Position numbers and translations under genes: made by a program. From Salisapilia sapeloensis (taxonomy: Eukaryota; Oomycota; Peronosporomycetes; Peronosporales; Salisapiliaceae): DNA of 64,000 bases. The notes beneath the pieces were generated by a model. That model worked only from the letters and a program-made list of their open reading frames with translations, was not told where the DNA came from and searched no databases. Shown piece by piece: positions 45,231 to 55,606 of the stretch (position 1 is the first letter of the stretch; each line of letters begins with the position of its first letter). The stretch lies in NCBI GenBank assembly GCA_023334545.1, contig JAADVB010000041.1:36500-100499 (forward strand), in the 5' to 3' direction.

Positions 45231-46674
45231 CTACCCACTTTCCTCTTCGTTCAAAGCTTTCTGCAGTGCGTCAAACGGGCTCGTATGATGACTTTGCACA
45301 GATAAAATAAAGCTTTTAAGTTCATCCATGTGAAGTTCACTGTCCGTTTGCATTTTATCATCGACGGATGCCGTCAGGGTTGAGTGCATCGACACATACG
45401 AGTATCCGTCCGACATGGCTCTGATCACGGCGGTACGTACTTCATGCAGAGTAACGCCAATTACCGCTTCTCCTTGTAATTCAAGGGCTCGAAAGTCACT
45501 GCAAGCTACAATAGTGCTTTGATTATCGTTGATAAACGAGCGAATCGTGCGCTTTCCGGTGGCATGTATTCCAACACCAGGAAAACGAAATGCAAATTTA
45601 ACAGCTTGTGAGTCGTCTCGAAGATAGTATGGCTACTCGAGTTGGTTAGCATAATGCTGTGAAGATAGCAGGTGTAGGAAATGGACGCACCTCGTAGTAG
45701 TAGGAAGAATCGGCGTACCCGCTATTCTCGAAAATGGACCACATAGCGCGTTGAACAATGGCAGGAGGAAACTGAAAGAGCCGCTTTCCATTTTTCTCAA
45801 TACAGAAGCGAATAAAGGACCGGTTTGCTAGCTCGATTTCCCGTACTCCATCTTGCAAGTCTTCTTGGTAAGGATAGACACCAGAAGTTATATCTATCGT
45901 AGTCTTGTACGCTTCTTGGGCTTCATAGTACTGCCTCGAAAAGGCTGTAGCATCACCCTCTTCAATGTACGATACATGCTTCTGTACATGACTTTGAGAA
46001 GTAATAGAGCTTCCTGCTTCTGAATACAAGACGTCTGCCGGACCGTGTGTCTACATATACGAGTAAAAACTTGAAGTCAGTACAACTACTCACCATGGCG
46101 TCAGACAGCAACTTACACAATCCTTTAAACTTGACAATCGTCGCATCGCTCTGGAATACCTGTAAACGGTGGGAATATGTTCATACAGCAACCTTCGTAA
46201 TCGCTTGTTCTCTGATCGTGAGATCTCGAGACCATGCTTTTGGTTTTTAACCAAGTCCTCCCATGCTATAGCCAGTGAAGAAGGACTATTACGGTGTAGA
46301 GTGGCAAGTCGGCGTTCCAGTTTGCGTTGTTTGGTACGTAAGCGGATCAGTTCATCCTGCTGCCGTTTACGACGCTGAGGCTTCCCTCTTTTCGCTTCTT
46401 CAGTCAGGTCGGTCTCGGTACAGGAAGTATCTTCGTTACAATGTTTCCGCGGAGATGCATCGGAAGTAGTCGGAATAGACGAACTTGATGTCGGAACATT
46501 TTCATTTAATTGAATCGGAATGTCTGGCAATTTATCTATGAGAGACAACAGGTCGTCCCAGTCTTCCTCGTCCATATTTACTAAAATGAAGTCTTGGCCA
46601 TTAGAAAAAACTTTCGCGCCGTTGGACACAGATGAAGCTGGTCGTAATTGGATTTTATGATCAAGCGCTGACAA
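45231..46674 (-). CDS. bZIP/coiled-coil plus START-like domain protein (oomycete family)
   Basis: Three exons (46674-46117, 46050-45691, 45632-45231) give 439 aa. The N-terminal part has an acidic segment (NMDEEDWDDLLSLIDKLP), a basic stretch (KRGKPQRRKRQQDELIRL) running into heptad-like leucines, then AIAWEDLVKNQK and ENKRLRRLL. This layout is shared by many oomycete proteins with a bZIP-like N-terminus and a START-like C-terminal half. The C-terminal exons (IRFCIEKNGKRLFQF, FAFRFPGVGIHATGKRT, GVTLHEVRTAVIRAMS) fit an alpha/beta lipid-binding START-like fold. First donor GTAAGT at 46116 is optimal; an alternative splice (46193 to 46148, then exit at 46094) also keeps frame, so residues near 160-186 are uncertain. 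Function is probably regulatory but unproven. Confidence 0.7.
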
Positions 46675-47157
46675 AGGCTAGGTTACACATCCACACGACG
46701 CATATCAGGTATCCCTTACGGACACTAGAAATAGAGAGCAAATTATTTTCGCCTGCTTGACACTAGTCTTCGATTTTTATCATGCTCCCGTGATTCTTCT
46801 CATACTCTCCACTGTACATGTACTAGATTTTCCCTCTCATCTTCCTAAACTTGCTATACGTCGTTGAATGTCAAGCGTGGGTACATACGTGCTCCCACGT
46901 TTTACGTGAACATATCGACTGGAAACATAGAGCATTGCTCACGTCTTACAGTGGTCGAACTGTCATATACGCTTCGCTTTAGTCATCTGTACCCGACATC
47001 GCATCAGCTATCGAATCCCGTAGATCAGCTTATAAGTACCCAGGAGGGCGGTAGCACAGGATTCAGTAGACGCTGAACGTAAACCAAAGGTCGTGCGACG
47101 CATGCACCGGCCTCAAGCTACCTTCGTACCTTCCGACAACGTGACAACAGGATCGGA
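46675..47157. other. Divergent intergenic region between bZIP/START-like and ankyrin genes
   Basis: This 483-bp gap should contain both promoters. I see no coding frame or obvious motif. Confidence 0.5.
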
Positions 47158-49170
47158 ATGTTGTCTCTCATCAGTTCGAAATTCGCTATGTCCGACCCGC
47201 CTCCGCTCCTACGCCCTGAGCTCGTTCTAGCAGCATGTCTCCCTGACTTACACGGCGAAGCGACCACCGCCATCGCGAATATCATCAGCTCCTTCCTGGA
47301 TCGACCGGAACGCTGGAACCTTGACAAAGTCTCTGCCTTCGGCTCCTTCCGTCTCCTCGCGAGATGGCATCTCAAGCGCGGTCATGAACGACTACATTAT
47401 CGCACGTGGTACCGTGCCATGCGTATTGCGTCTGCAGTCGGGAAGCTCGACTTTTTGCAATGCATCCGGTCGTACATGCCCGATCGAATAATCCCTCGCG
47501 ACACCTTCGAGATGGCTGTAATGTATAATCATCATGACTGCCTCGCGTATCTCCAAGAGCAACGTCCGGATATTCTAGTCCCAGTTATTGGCATTTCCGG
47601 CGCTGCGTACAATGGTCATTTAGATATGCTGAAATACCTTTTGGACAACGGGATGACTCTATCGAAAGACTTTATATCCCAAGCACTCCAAGGTGCCGCT
47701 TCCCATGCTCATTTCGAGATACTCGAGTTTTTGTACGATAGTGTGATGAATGAAGTGGTGTTCAATCCGTCGAATGCCAATTTAACGCTCAAATTAGAAG
47801 AGTGGATTGTCGACCGTGCCATTAAGAAGGCTGTGGTCAAGGAACGCAAGGACGTGGTCACGTGGCTGATCGAACGTCCCTCCAAGCGAAAGAATAACAC
47901 TGGACACGACAGTGACTTGAAGCGAGGCTTCATTGCGGCGGCAGATGCAGGAAACATCGAGATGCTTGAATGGTTAGCGTCGTTCGATCAGATCAAAGTG
48001 TGTGATGAAGCTTTCGGAGCTGCGGCGGAGAATGGACATTTGGAGACAGTCAAGTGGCTCTTTGAGAATGGCTTCTCCAAACGACTCACGCCGACATTGA
48101 AACGAGCTGCGTATGGTGGACACGTCGATGTCTACGCGTACATTAGTGAGAAGCTAGAGACGCACAAGTCCGAAAGCGATGCAGCAGGACTGTCTATATT
48201 TGGTGATCAAACGATGGAAGAGCGTCGCCGAGCTGCATTGTCGTTCTGGATGTTAAAGACGACCATGGACATTGCTGCTTGTGCAGGACGGATGGAGATG
48301 CTAGAATACCTGCAGGAGCATGACCGATACGGCACGACCAAGGCAGCCATGGAAGATGCTGCCCATCGAGGTCACCTCGAAGTGCTCAAGTTCTTGAAAG
48401 AATACCAGAATATTGATTGCTCGTCTAAAGCAGCGCATGGTGCCGCCAGGAACGGACATTTGGAGTGTGTCAAGTGGATTCACGAAAACTACCCTCGTGC
48501 CATTCGATCGAGGACGCTGGACTATGCTGCTGAAAAGGGCAGTCTAGAGATCGTACAGTACCTCCACTTCAACGCAGGCACTGGATGCAGCTCTACAGCA
48601 ATGGATAAGGCAGCGGCTCGAGGACACTTCCAAGTCGTGCAGTTCCTTCATGAGCATCGGACAGAAGGATGCACGTTTGCTGCCATGGATGGTGCTGCCA
48701 CTGGAGGGTACTTATCCATCGTGGAGTATCTTCACAAGAACCGATCGGAAGGGTGCACGCATCGCGCGATGGATGGTGCTGCCAAGAACGGTCATCTGGA
48801 CGTCCTCAAGTGGTTGTTGGAAAACCGCTCGGAGGGATGCACGAACGATGCGATGCTCACGGCAAGTGCGAACGGACACTTGGACATTATGAAGTGGCTT
48901 GTGGAGAACTGCAGTTGGATGGTGACTCCGGGAGGACTGCATGGAGCGATTCAAGGCGGGTATTTGGATGAGATCAAATGGATGCATGAAGAGCATGGGG
49001 AAATCTTAACGAGAAGCTCGAGGAAAATGGCCGAGGACAAAGGGTATTGGCACATTGCGCAGTACATTCGAGAGAGATTGCCATCAGGGTATTCGCGTGA
49101 ACAAGTGCACTACGAAGACCACTCTCACAGTGATCTGCTTGCCAACTATTTTCTAGCGGAGAACCTGTAG
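47158..49170 (+). CDS. Ankyrin-repeat protein with about 15 divergent repeats
   Basis: A single-exon 670-aa protein is built mainly from ankyrin repeats of the short, divergent kind common in oomycetes (about 26-28 residues, lacking the TPLH tetrapeptide). Typical units are AAENGHLETVKWLFENG, DAAHRGHLEVLKFLKEY, GAARNGHLECVKWIHENY and GAAKNGHLDVLKWLLEN. Three near-identical 28-residue units occur in tandem at about 48660-48910, each carrying EGCT. The first 85 residues form an N-terminal segment with FLDRPERWNLDKVSAFGSF and no known domain. Such proteins bind other proteins; no catalytic domain, signal peptide or membrane segment is visible. ATG at 47158 is the first in frame; Met11 is an alternative start. 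Confidence 0.88.
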   Translation: MLSLISSKFAMSDPPPLLRPELVLAACLPDLHGEATTAIANIISSFLDRPERWNLDKVSAFGSFRLLARWHLKRGHERLHYRTWYRAMRIASAVGKLDFLQCIRSYMPDRIIPRDTFEMAVMYNHHDCLAYLQEQRPDILVPVIGISGAAYNGHLDMLKYLLDNGMTLSKDFISQALQGAASHAHFEILEFLYDSVMNEVVFNPSNANLTLKLEEWIVDRAIKKAVVKERKDVVTWLIERPSKRKNNTGHDSDLKRGFIAAADAGNIEMLEWLASFDQIKVCDEAFGAAAENGHLETVKWLFENGFSKRLTPTLKRAAYGGHVDVYAYISEKLETHKSESDAAGLSIFGDQTMEERRRAALSFWMLKTTMDIAACAGRMEMLEYLQEHDRYGTTKAAMEDAAHRGHLEVLKFLKEYQNIDCSSKAAHGAARNGHLECVKWIHENYPRAIRSRTLDYAAEKGSLEIVQYLHFNAGTGCSSTAMDKAAARGHFQVVQFLHEHRTEGCTFAAMDGAATGGYLSIVEYLHKNRSEGCTHRAMDGAAKNGHLDVLKWLLENRSEGCTNDAMLTASANGHLDIMKWLVENCSWMVTPGGLHGAIQGGYLDEIKWMHEEHGEILTRSSRKMAEDKGYWHIAQYIRERLPSGYSREQVHYEDHSHSDLLANYFLAENL

Positions 49171-49392
49171 GACGGAGACAAGTATAGGACTGAATTTGAC
49201 ATGAAATCCAATTGAAAACAAGTACATGAAGCTCAAAGTTGATCTAATCCTTGTATTTGCGCTGATAAAAGTGGAAATGTAAAAAGGTGAAACGAAAATG
49301 AGTTGTAAAAGTTCAATTTCAGTAGAGTACGTTGCACGAAAACACCTTGAGTCGGAAACTAAAGGACGAGTCCTGGTACAAGTGGACACCAT

Positions 49393-52300
49393 CTAGTCAT
49401 CCCGATTCTTCTTCTTCTTGCTCACGCGCTTGACCTTGACGACCTTCGGGGTCGACGAAGCAGCTTCGTTCGCAAACAGCTTGGACACTTCGAGTCCTGC
49501 CGTGAAGGCGTTGTTGAACATGACGCGCTGCTGGAAGGCACTGACGAACGGCAGGAACATGGACACGAAGAGCACGGGACCGAAGATAATCCAGCCGACC
49601 CATCGGTCGAACATGAGAGCCATTGAACGAACCACGACGTGGCCGGACTGTCCGCGGATAATGCACATCTGCGTGAACCAGTAGGCAGCCAAAAGAACCA
49701 CGACGGCGTACTGGACCAAGTGGACGAACGAGATGAAGAACAGGGAGACGATTGCGAGGATGAGGCCGAAGCATGTAAGCACGAACTTCATCTTACGCAG
49801 TTTCTTCTGCTTGAACGTCATCTTCTTCTTAATCCGACTCGCCATGTACACGACGCACACTAGAAGCAGCATGAGGACCAGGAGCAAGCCCGAAAGAGCG
49901 TACGACATGATGTCGTCCTTTGAGATCGTCAAGTTCTGGCTCTCGTAGTACGCATTGTACGTCGCTCGGAGGTAGATGCCGTAAGCGAGGAAGAAGAAAC
50001 GCGTCTTTCGGACCATCGAGACGAATCGCTTGAAAGGCGTCGAGTGCTCCAAGTACTCAAGTTCACTCTGGTACCATCCGACCCAACTCTGGGCAGAGTC
50101 GTTGGACGTCTGGAGCCAGTTCTGCCAGTCATTGTAGTCCTCGATGAGCTTGTCCCAGTCCAATCCGCTCGGATTGAAGAAGAACGGAGCCCAACACCAG
50201 GTTGCAGCAATGATCCACAGTGAGAAGGACATGATCCAGTAGTTCTGGTTCGTCGGTTGCACACAGCTCTGGTAGTAGTTGGCATAGCAACGTTCCTGCC
50301 AGTTCAAGTCCGATGGCTTCTGGTACTGGTAGAACTCAGCGTCCTTCGTCCAAGAGCAGTTGCACCAAGAGAACGTTCCGTAGGCAGCGAACAAAATCAG
50401 CAAAAAGAGGAGCTCCACGGCACGGTAAAAGTGCGTGAACGCGTAGAATCGGAAGAGTTCAGCGAACTTCTCGTGCTTGATCGTGAAACCACGACCAGTA
50501 GCACGGTACTTAGCACCACCATGCAGCAACGTACGGTCGAAGTAGTGCATACGAGTACCCATTTGGAACGTGAAGAACAGCGGACCGAGGGTAATGACAT
50601 TCCAAATCAAGTACGTCACACCATGTCGGAAACCACGCTCGACACCGACGACGGCAATGACGGGGACGACAAGCAGGAAACCGAACTGGAACGCCCAGGA
50701 AGTGTTTAATGCACCTCCAATACCAAGACCACCTCGGCTGAGGAAGTACTCGTCCATACCACTTAGGGCCATGTACACTTTACCGTAGATGAAGAAGTAG
50801 ATACCAACAACAGTCATGGTCTGGGTAAAGTACCATCCCAAGTTACCATAGAACCACGAGTGGAGACGGAAGAAGTCGAGACGAGAAGCCATACGCATGG
50901 CATCGCGAGACACGACACACTCACCGGCACCGGATGACAGCTTAGATTCGAACTGAGTCAGCTGCTGCATACCGACATCACGACCCTTGCCGACTTGGAT
51001 GAACTCTTCGTGAGAGACACGTCCACCACGTAGCGTCGTGTTGAAACCGGCGAAAATATCTTCTGACAGGTTGATACCCTTGGAAGCCTTGGCAGTACCT
51101 CCCGTTCCCATGGCAAATAATTTGTCAAAGATATCGGGGTGACCATAGTGCTGACGGACGTGGAATCGAGAGAGCATACGCTGACCAAGCGACACGAAGG
51201 ACAGTTCCTGAATGGACATGAAACTGGCCAAGTTGGAGACACCGCCCGTGAAAACGTGTTCACGGAAACCGATAATCGTCAGTGGCTTCTTGCCAGTGTG
51301 TCCATCCATAGTCGAGAGCAAGTTGGGCATCTTAAGACACTCTTCCAAGTACCCATCTTGGTTCATATCGATACACTGGATGAGCTCACCACGAGAGAAG
51401 ATGACGGCGTGGTTCTGGTTCTCTGGCTTACCTTCTCCGATAACTGGGTTACCAGGAAGCTCCACACGGTACACCTCTGCAGTTTCTTCACCTTGGGACC
51501 GAATGAGCACAGAGTAGAACTTGGGCGGGCCGTCCTTGATTTTCTTCGGTCCATCGACATAGGCCACACGCAACGTCGGATGCTTTCGGAGGAGGAACTC
51601 AATGTCCGCTGCCTGTTGCTTCTGTCCGTCCTTTTGCTTACCAAAGATCTGACACGTACAGACGTAGTTGAACTTGAGAGCAACCATTTCTTCCAGACGC
51701 TTGCACTTGTTGCACGGACATCCGTACTGGTGCATGACTTCGTTTTCACAAATCTCGAGCCAGTGGAGGAACCGGATGGCGTCCTCATTGTACATCATAC
51801 CACGCACCGTTCTTGCAAGCGTCTGACCTCGGTAACTGGCCCACATCTGGACCTCTTCCGGGTTCTTCTTCAATGCATCATCCATGTCCTTGGCACCAAT
51901 ACGTTCCAACAGGTTATCCCACTCAAAGCCATAGATCGTCTTGAGGTAGTAGAGCAGTTTTAAACCGTCATCGTTCGCTGTCGTCAAGTCCTTCACCGAG
52001 TACATGACAATTTCACTGTAGTACGGCGTGGCGACACTCAAAGATCGGATCTTACGAATGGGTTTCGCATCCGGCATGTCCATGAAGAGGGAATTAGCAA
52101 AGAATCGAAGACGTCGACGTCCTTCCTCCGACCTTGGTTCGGCATCAAAGTTGTCCACCGTAAGCAACTGGTAGGCGCGAGAGACAATGTCCAGAGCTGC
52201 CTCGGAATTGACAAGCTTCTGGAGCTGCATGTTGGCATACTGCTGAGCGTCTCCTGGGAAGAAGAAGGAGCGTTGTTTCAACGGCGTGTCGTTCAGAATC

Positions 52301-55300
52301 TGGACGAGGTTCTCCTGTTTGTTCAACACCTTTTTCATGCATCCGATCACAGCCTCGACACAGTCAATGACTCGATACAAGGCGCGTTGGAACTTAATGC
52401 TGTTGTCTCCAGAGCTCTTCGGCACTTCCAATAACGCTTTCATCAACTCAGCAGCAGCAGCACGACATTCGTCCAAAGCCTTGAGGTTCAAAGCCTTCAA
52501 CGCCTGCTGTTGCGCCACTTGCTCCTCCATGAACTCAAAGCACTCGTGCAAGTCCTTGTGTTCATCTCCGAGTAGGAAACGGATGGCTTGGGAAGCAAAC
52601 TTGTACGATCCGTTGATGCTCTGGATACGCAAATCGTCCTTGAGCAGACGCTCGCGCATCGTTGTCTCGATCTTTTGCAAAGTCTTATCCTTCTTCTTCT
52701 TATCTGTACGCAGACGTTCGTAGACAGCTGAGCACTCGGTGATAATGTCAATCGATTCGTCCAACTTGCCAGCCGTGAGGAAGGCAGGAGGGTACAGCTT
52801 TCGGTTATCCGCTCCCTTCGAGTCGATCAAGTAGCTCAGTACGTTGAGTTCACGGTCGCTGATGACATCGGCTTCTCGGAGACTGGTGAGGCATCGGTTC
52901 CAGGCCATGGCGAATGGAATCGTACGTTCGAACTCGGCGCCGCTAACACCAGTGACAGATCCAAGGACCGAAGCACGGTTGCTCTGAGACGCTTCCTGGT
53001 CATTCGGCGTCTTGATCTCATTGTACAGATTATCATTCCCTTGCTCCAACAGGTTCGAGTACATTTGTGCCTTGACCGTCAGAGGTTTCACATTGTCCGC
53101 CATCGACACACGTTCAAACGTTCGTACAGGCATGGCACCATCTTCTTCCTGTGCTCCCTTCTTCCCCTTCTTTCCTTTCTTTGATTTTTTCTCCTCCACG
53201 TCGGCAATGTTCGGCACAATCTTCTTGTTAAAGACTCGCGGAATCGACTTGAACGAGAGACGGAGTACTCGGAACGATCGGAGTTCACCAATACGAAGGT
53301 TGAAACCAGCAAAGGAACCGAAGATGACGGACAGGATCGAATAGAAGATCTGGGCGTCGTACATGAAGACGAAGAAGCTCGGAAGCCACAAGAACAGGAT
53401 GTAGATAATGTTGTGGAAGGAAGCCTGGACCATGAAGTTCGAGTACGGAAGGTAATCATCCGGATCGGCGTACCAGATGAACAGCGTCGTCTCGACGAGG
53501 TTCTTAATCATGAACTGGTAGTCGAACGTCAGTTTGATCAGGAACAAGAGCAGCCAGAAGCACGTGTAGCGACAATAGATCTTAAACGGCACTGGCAGAG
53601 ATCGACCGACGTATCCAGCACCCATACGAGACGTCACGCGGTTGGCAAGCTCACAGACAATAGCGAGAGCGACAAAGGCAGCTCCTCCAAACATGGCCAA
53701 AGCGCCGTTGTCCTGTCGCGCTTCATCGTAATAGTCGTCAATTTTACCGGACCCCATGGTCAATAGTCCCATGATCAAGTCCATGACCTTGCCATTGTTA
53801 ATCAGACTCGGGATATCCAGTTGGCAGACTTCGCAGTTAAGACGACCAGGACCAGGCTTGTTGATCACGTACTCGACTTGCTTACGCCATGCCGGCACAC
53901 ACAGACTCTGATCGTACCTGAACGTCTCTTCCGTCACCATCGTGTTTTCATTCACTTTGACAGATGATCCGGTCTCGCCAAAGCACTTGGTCAACAAGTC
54001 GAGGTAACATCCGCATCGACCAGAGGATTCCTGGACACAGTATGTGTACGGAACTTGGGTCAAGACAGCTTTGAAATCGATCGGTGCGACGGAGAACGTC
54101 TCGCCTTCAATGTACTGGATGCCGAGACAACTCGCAAGCATTGGCTGACTGCACATGGTGCCTGCATAGTTACTTCCAGAGCCAGAGCCATTGTCTGATG
54201 CAGAAGCATCGTCCTCTGGGTTCATCGATGTCGACTCGAACTCGTCCGTGTACGGCGAGGCGGTAAAGTTCTTTCCGAAAACCGTGAACGAACGCGTGCC
54301 ATCGGACGACATGTCCGGGGCGTATAAGATGGACGTGTCCGGGCAGAACATGACCATGTTCACGGTGAAGCCAACGACTGCCATGAACAAGGCGCAGTTG
54401 CAGAAGAAGATACGGCGGAAGGACATGATGGCACTCACCCACGTACGCTTCTCGGTGTACGTTTTCTTGACCGTCTTTGGCTTGCCCTTCTTGTCGACCG
54501 TGCCAAAGGCCTCAGCAATGTTCGTCAGGTTGTACTTGAGACACTTTTTGTTCCAGAAGAACTCGTTAAAGTCATCGTAGTTACGGATCTCGGCGTGAAA
54601 AGCACGAGCACCCTTGGCTGTCTTCTTCGCGTTGTCCTTGACGATCTCGTCGTACATTGGCCGAATAACTTCGTTGAGGAATGTTCCAGGCTCCTTGTTC
54701 CCGCCGCGACTGCCAGCGTCTCCAATCATGTTGTGGATGATGAAACAGAGAAGCTCTGGCGTCTGACGAAAGTTACCAGCTTCACCCCAGATGAGGAAGA
54801 AGAGGGCACAGTCGACCACCGGGTCGTTCGTGAACTTTGGCTTCTGACCAACGTACTTGCACCATTTCGAGTAGTTGTCAAAGATACGGTCGTGCAGATT
54901 TTTGGCTCCCTTTTGGGCCAAATCCGCTTCGACACTCGGGTCACGACGACTCGTGCCTTCATCCGGAGCTTGGCCGGCTTGCTTTGCGTCCTCTGCCTGC
55001 TCCTTAAAGTTGGTCAAGAGCATCATCAGATGCTCTCTCTGGTTCTGGACGTTGGAATCTTGGAAACCAAAGGTGGATTTCAAGGACTCGAACACATCGC
55101 CGTGGCTGGAAGAGCTACAGTTTTAAACGGAGAATTAGTATATGATACCATACATATTACGAAATGCACGTAAACCCATGTAGCTATACGTACTTCATCA
55201 CGAGTTGCTGAACGGATGTGTAAATGTGTGGGAGGGCATCCATGTCAATAATGTTGTACTTGGTGTGATTGCCTCTTCCACCGCCGCCTCCAGCTGCGTT

Positions 55301-55606
55301 CTTCTCACGCTGACTTTTAATCATCTTCACGTATCGGTTCATCTTGTTGTTCAGACGCTTCGACGCGTCCTTCTCTTCATCTGTACGGTACTCAATAGCC
55401 AAGGCTTCTTCCATAATCTGGACGGCTCGCGTGAGCTTTTCCTCGGCGCCTGCCATATCCGGTGGGGAAGCGTTCTGCATCGCAACTCCAGCATTGACAA
55501 GCTCCATGCCCTCGTCGCACATCTTCTTCTGCCTCCGCAGATCCTTGCTCTGCTGCATCACGTCATCGCTTTCACCGCCGCTACTGTCTCCGCCCGAACG
55601 CCCCAT
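49393..55606 (-). CDS. 1,3-beta-glucan (callose) synthase, GT48, with MIT-like N-terminus
   Basis: Two exons (55606-55194 and 55114-49393, 79-nt intron) give 2,044 aa, usual for plant and oomycete callose synthases. The first exon is an MIT-like helical bundle (QQSKDLRRQKKMCDEGMELV, KLTRAVQIMEEALAIEY) leading into FKS1_dom1-like sequence (CALFFLIWGEAGNFRQTPE). After about seven membrane helices comes the large cytosolic GT48 region: MWASYRGQTLARTVRGMMYN, RFHVRQHYGHPDIFDK, SKGINLSEDIFAGFN, EEFIQVGKGRDVGMQQL and SRDAMRMASRLDFFRLHSWF. A second set of membrane helices and a basic tail (VKRVSKKKKNRDD) end the protein. It polymerises UDP-glucose into 1,3-beta-glucan, the main oomycete wall polymer, at the plasma membrane. 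Start MGRSGGDSSGGE at 55606. Confidence 0.95.

Noticed and set aside
46094-46193. Extra intron in the bZIP/START-like gene (46193 to 46148)
   Set aside because: It keeps frame and cannot be ruled out, but the single GTAAGT donor at 46116 is simpler and preserves the leucine-rich helix.
51139-51963. Plus-strand open frame of 274 codons
   Set aside because: It lies wholly antisense to the strongly conserved GT48 catalytic region of the glucan synthase and arises from codon bias.
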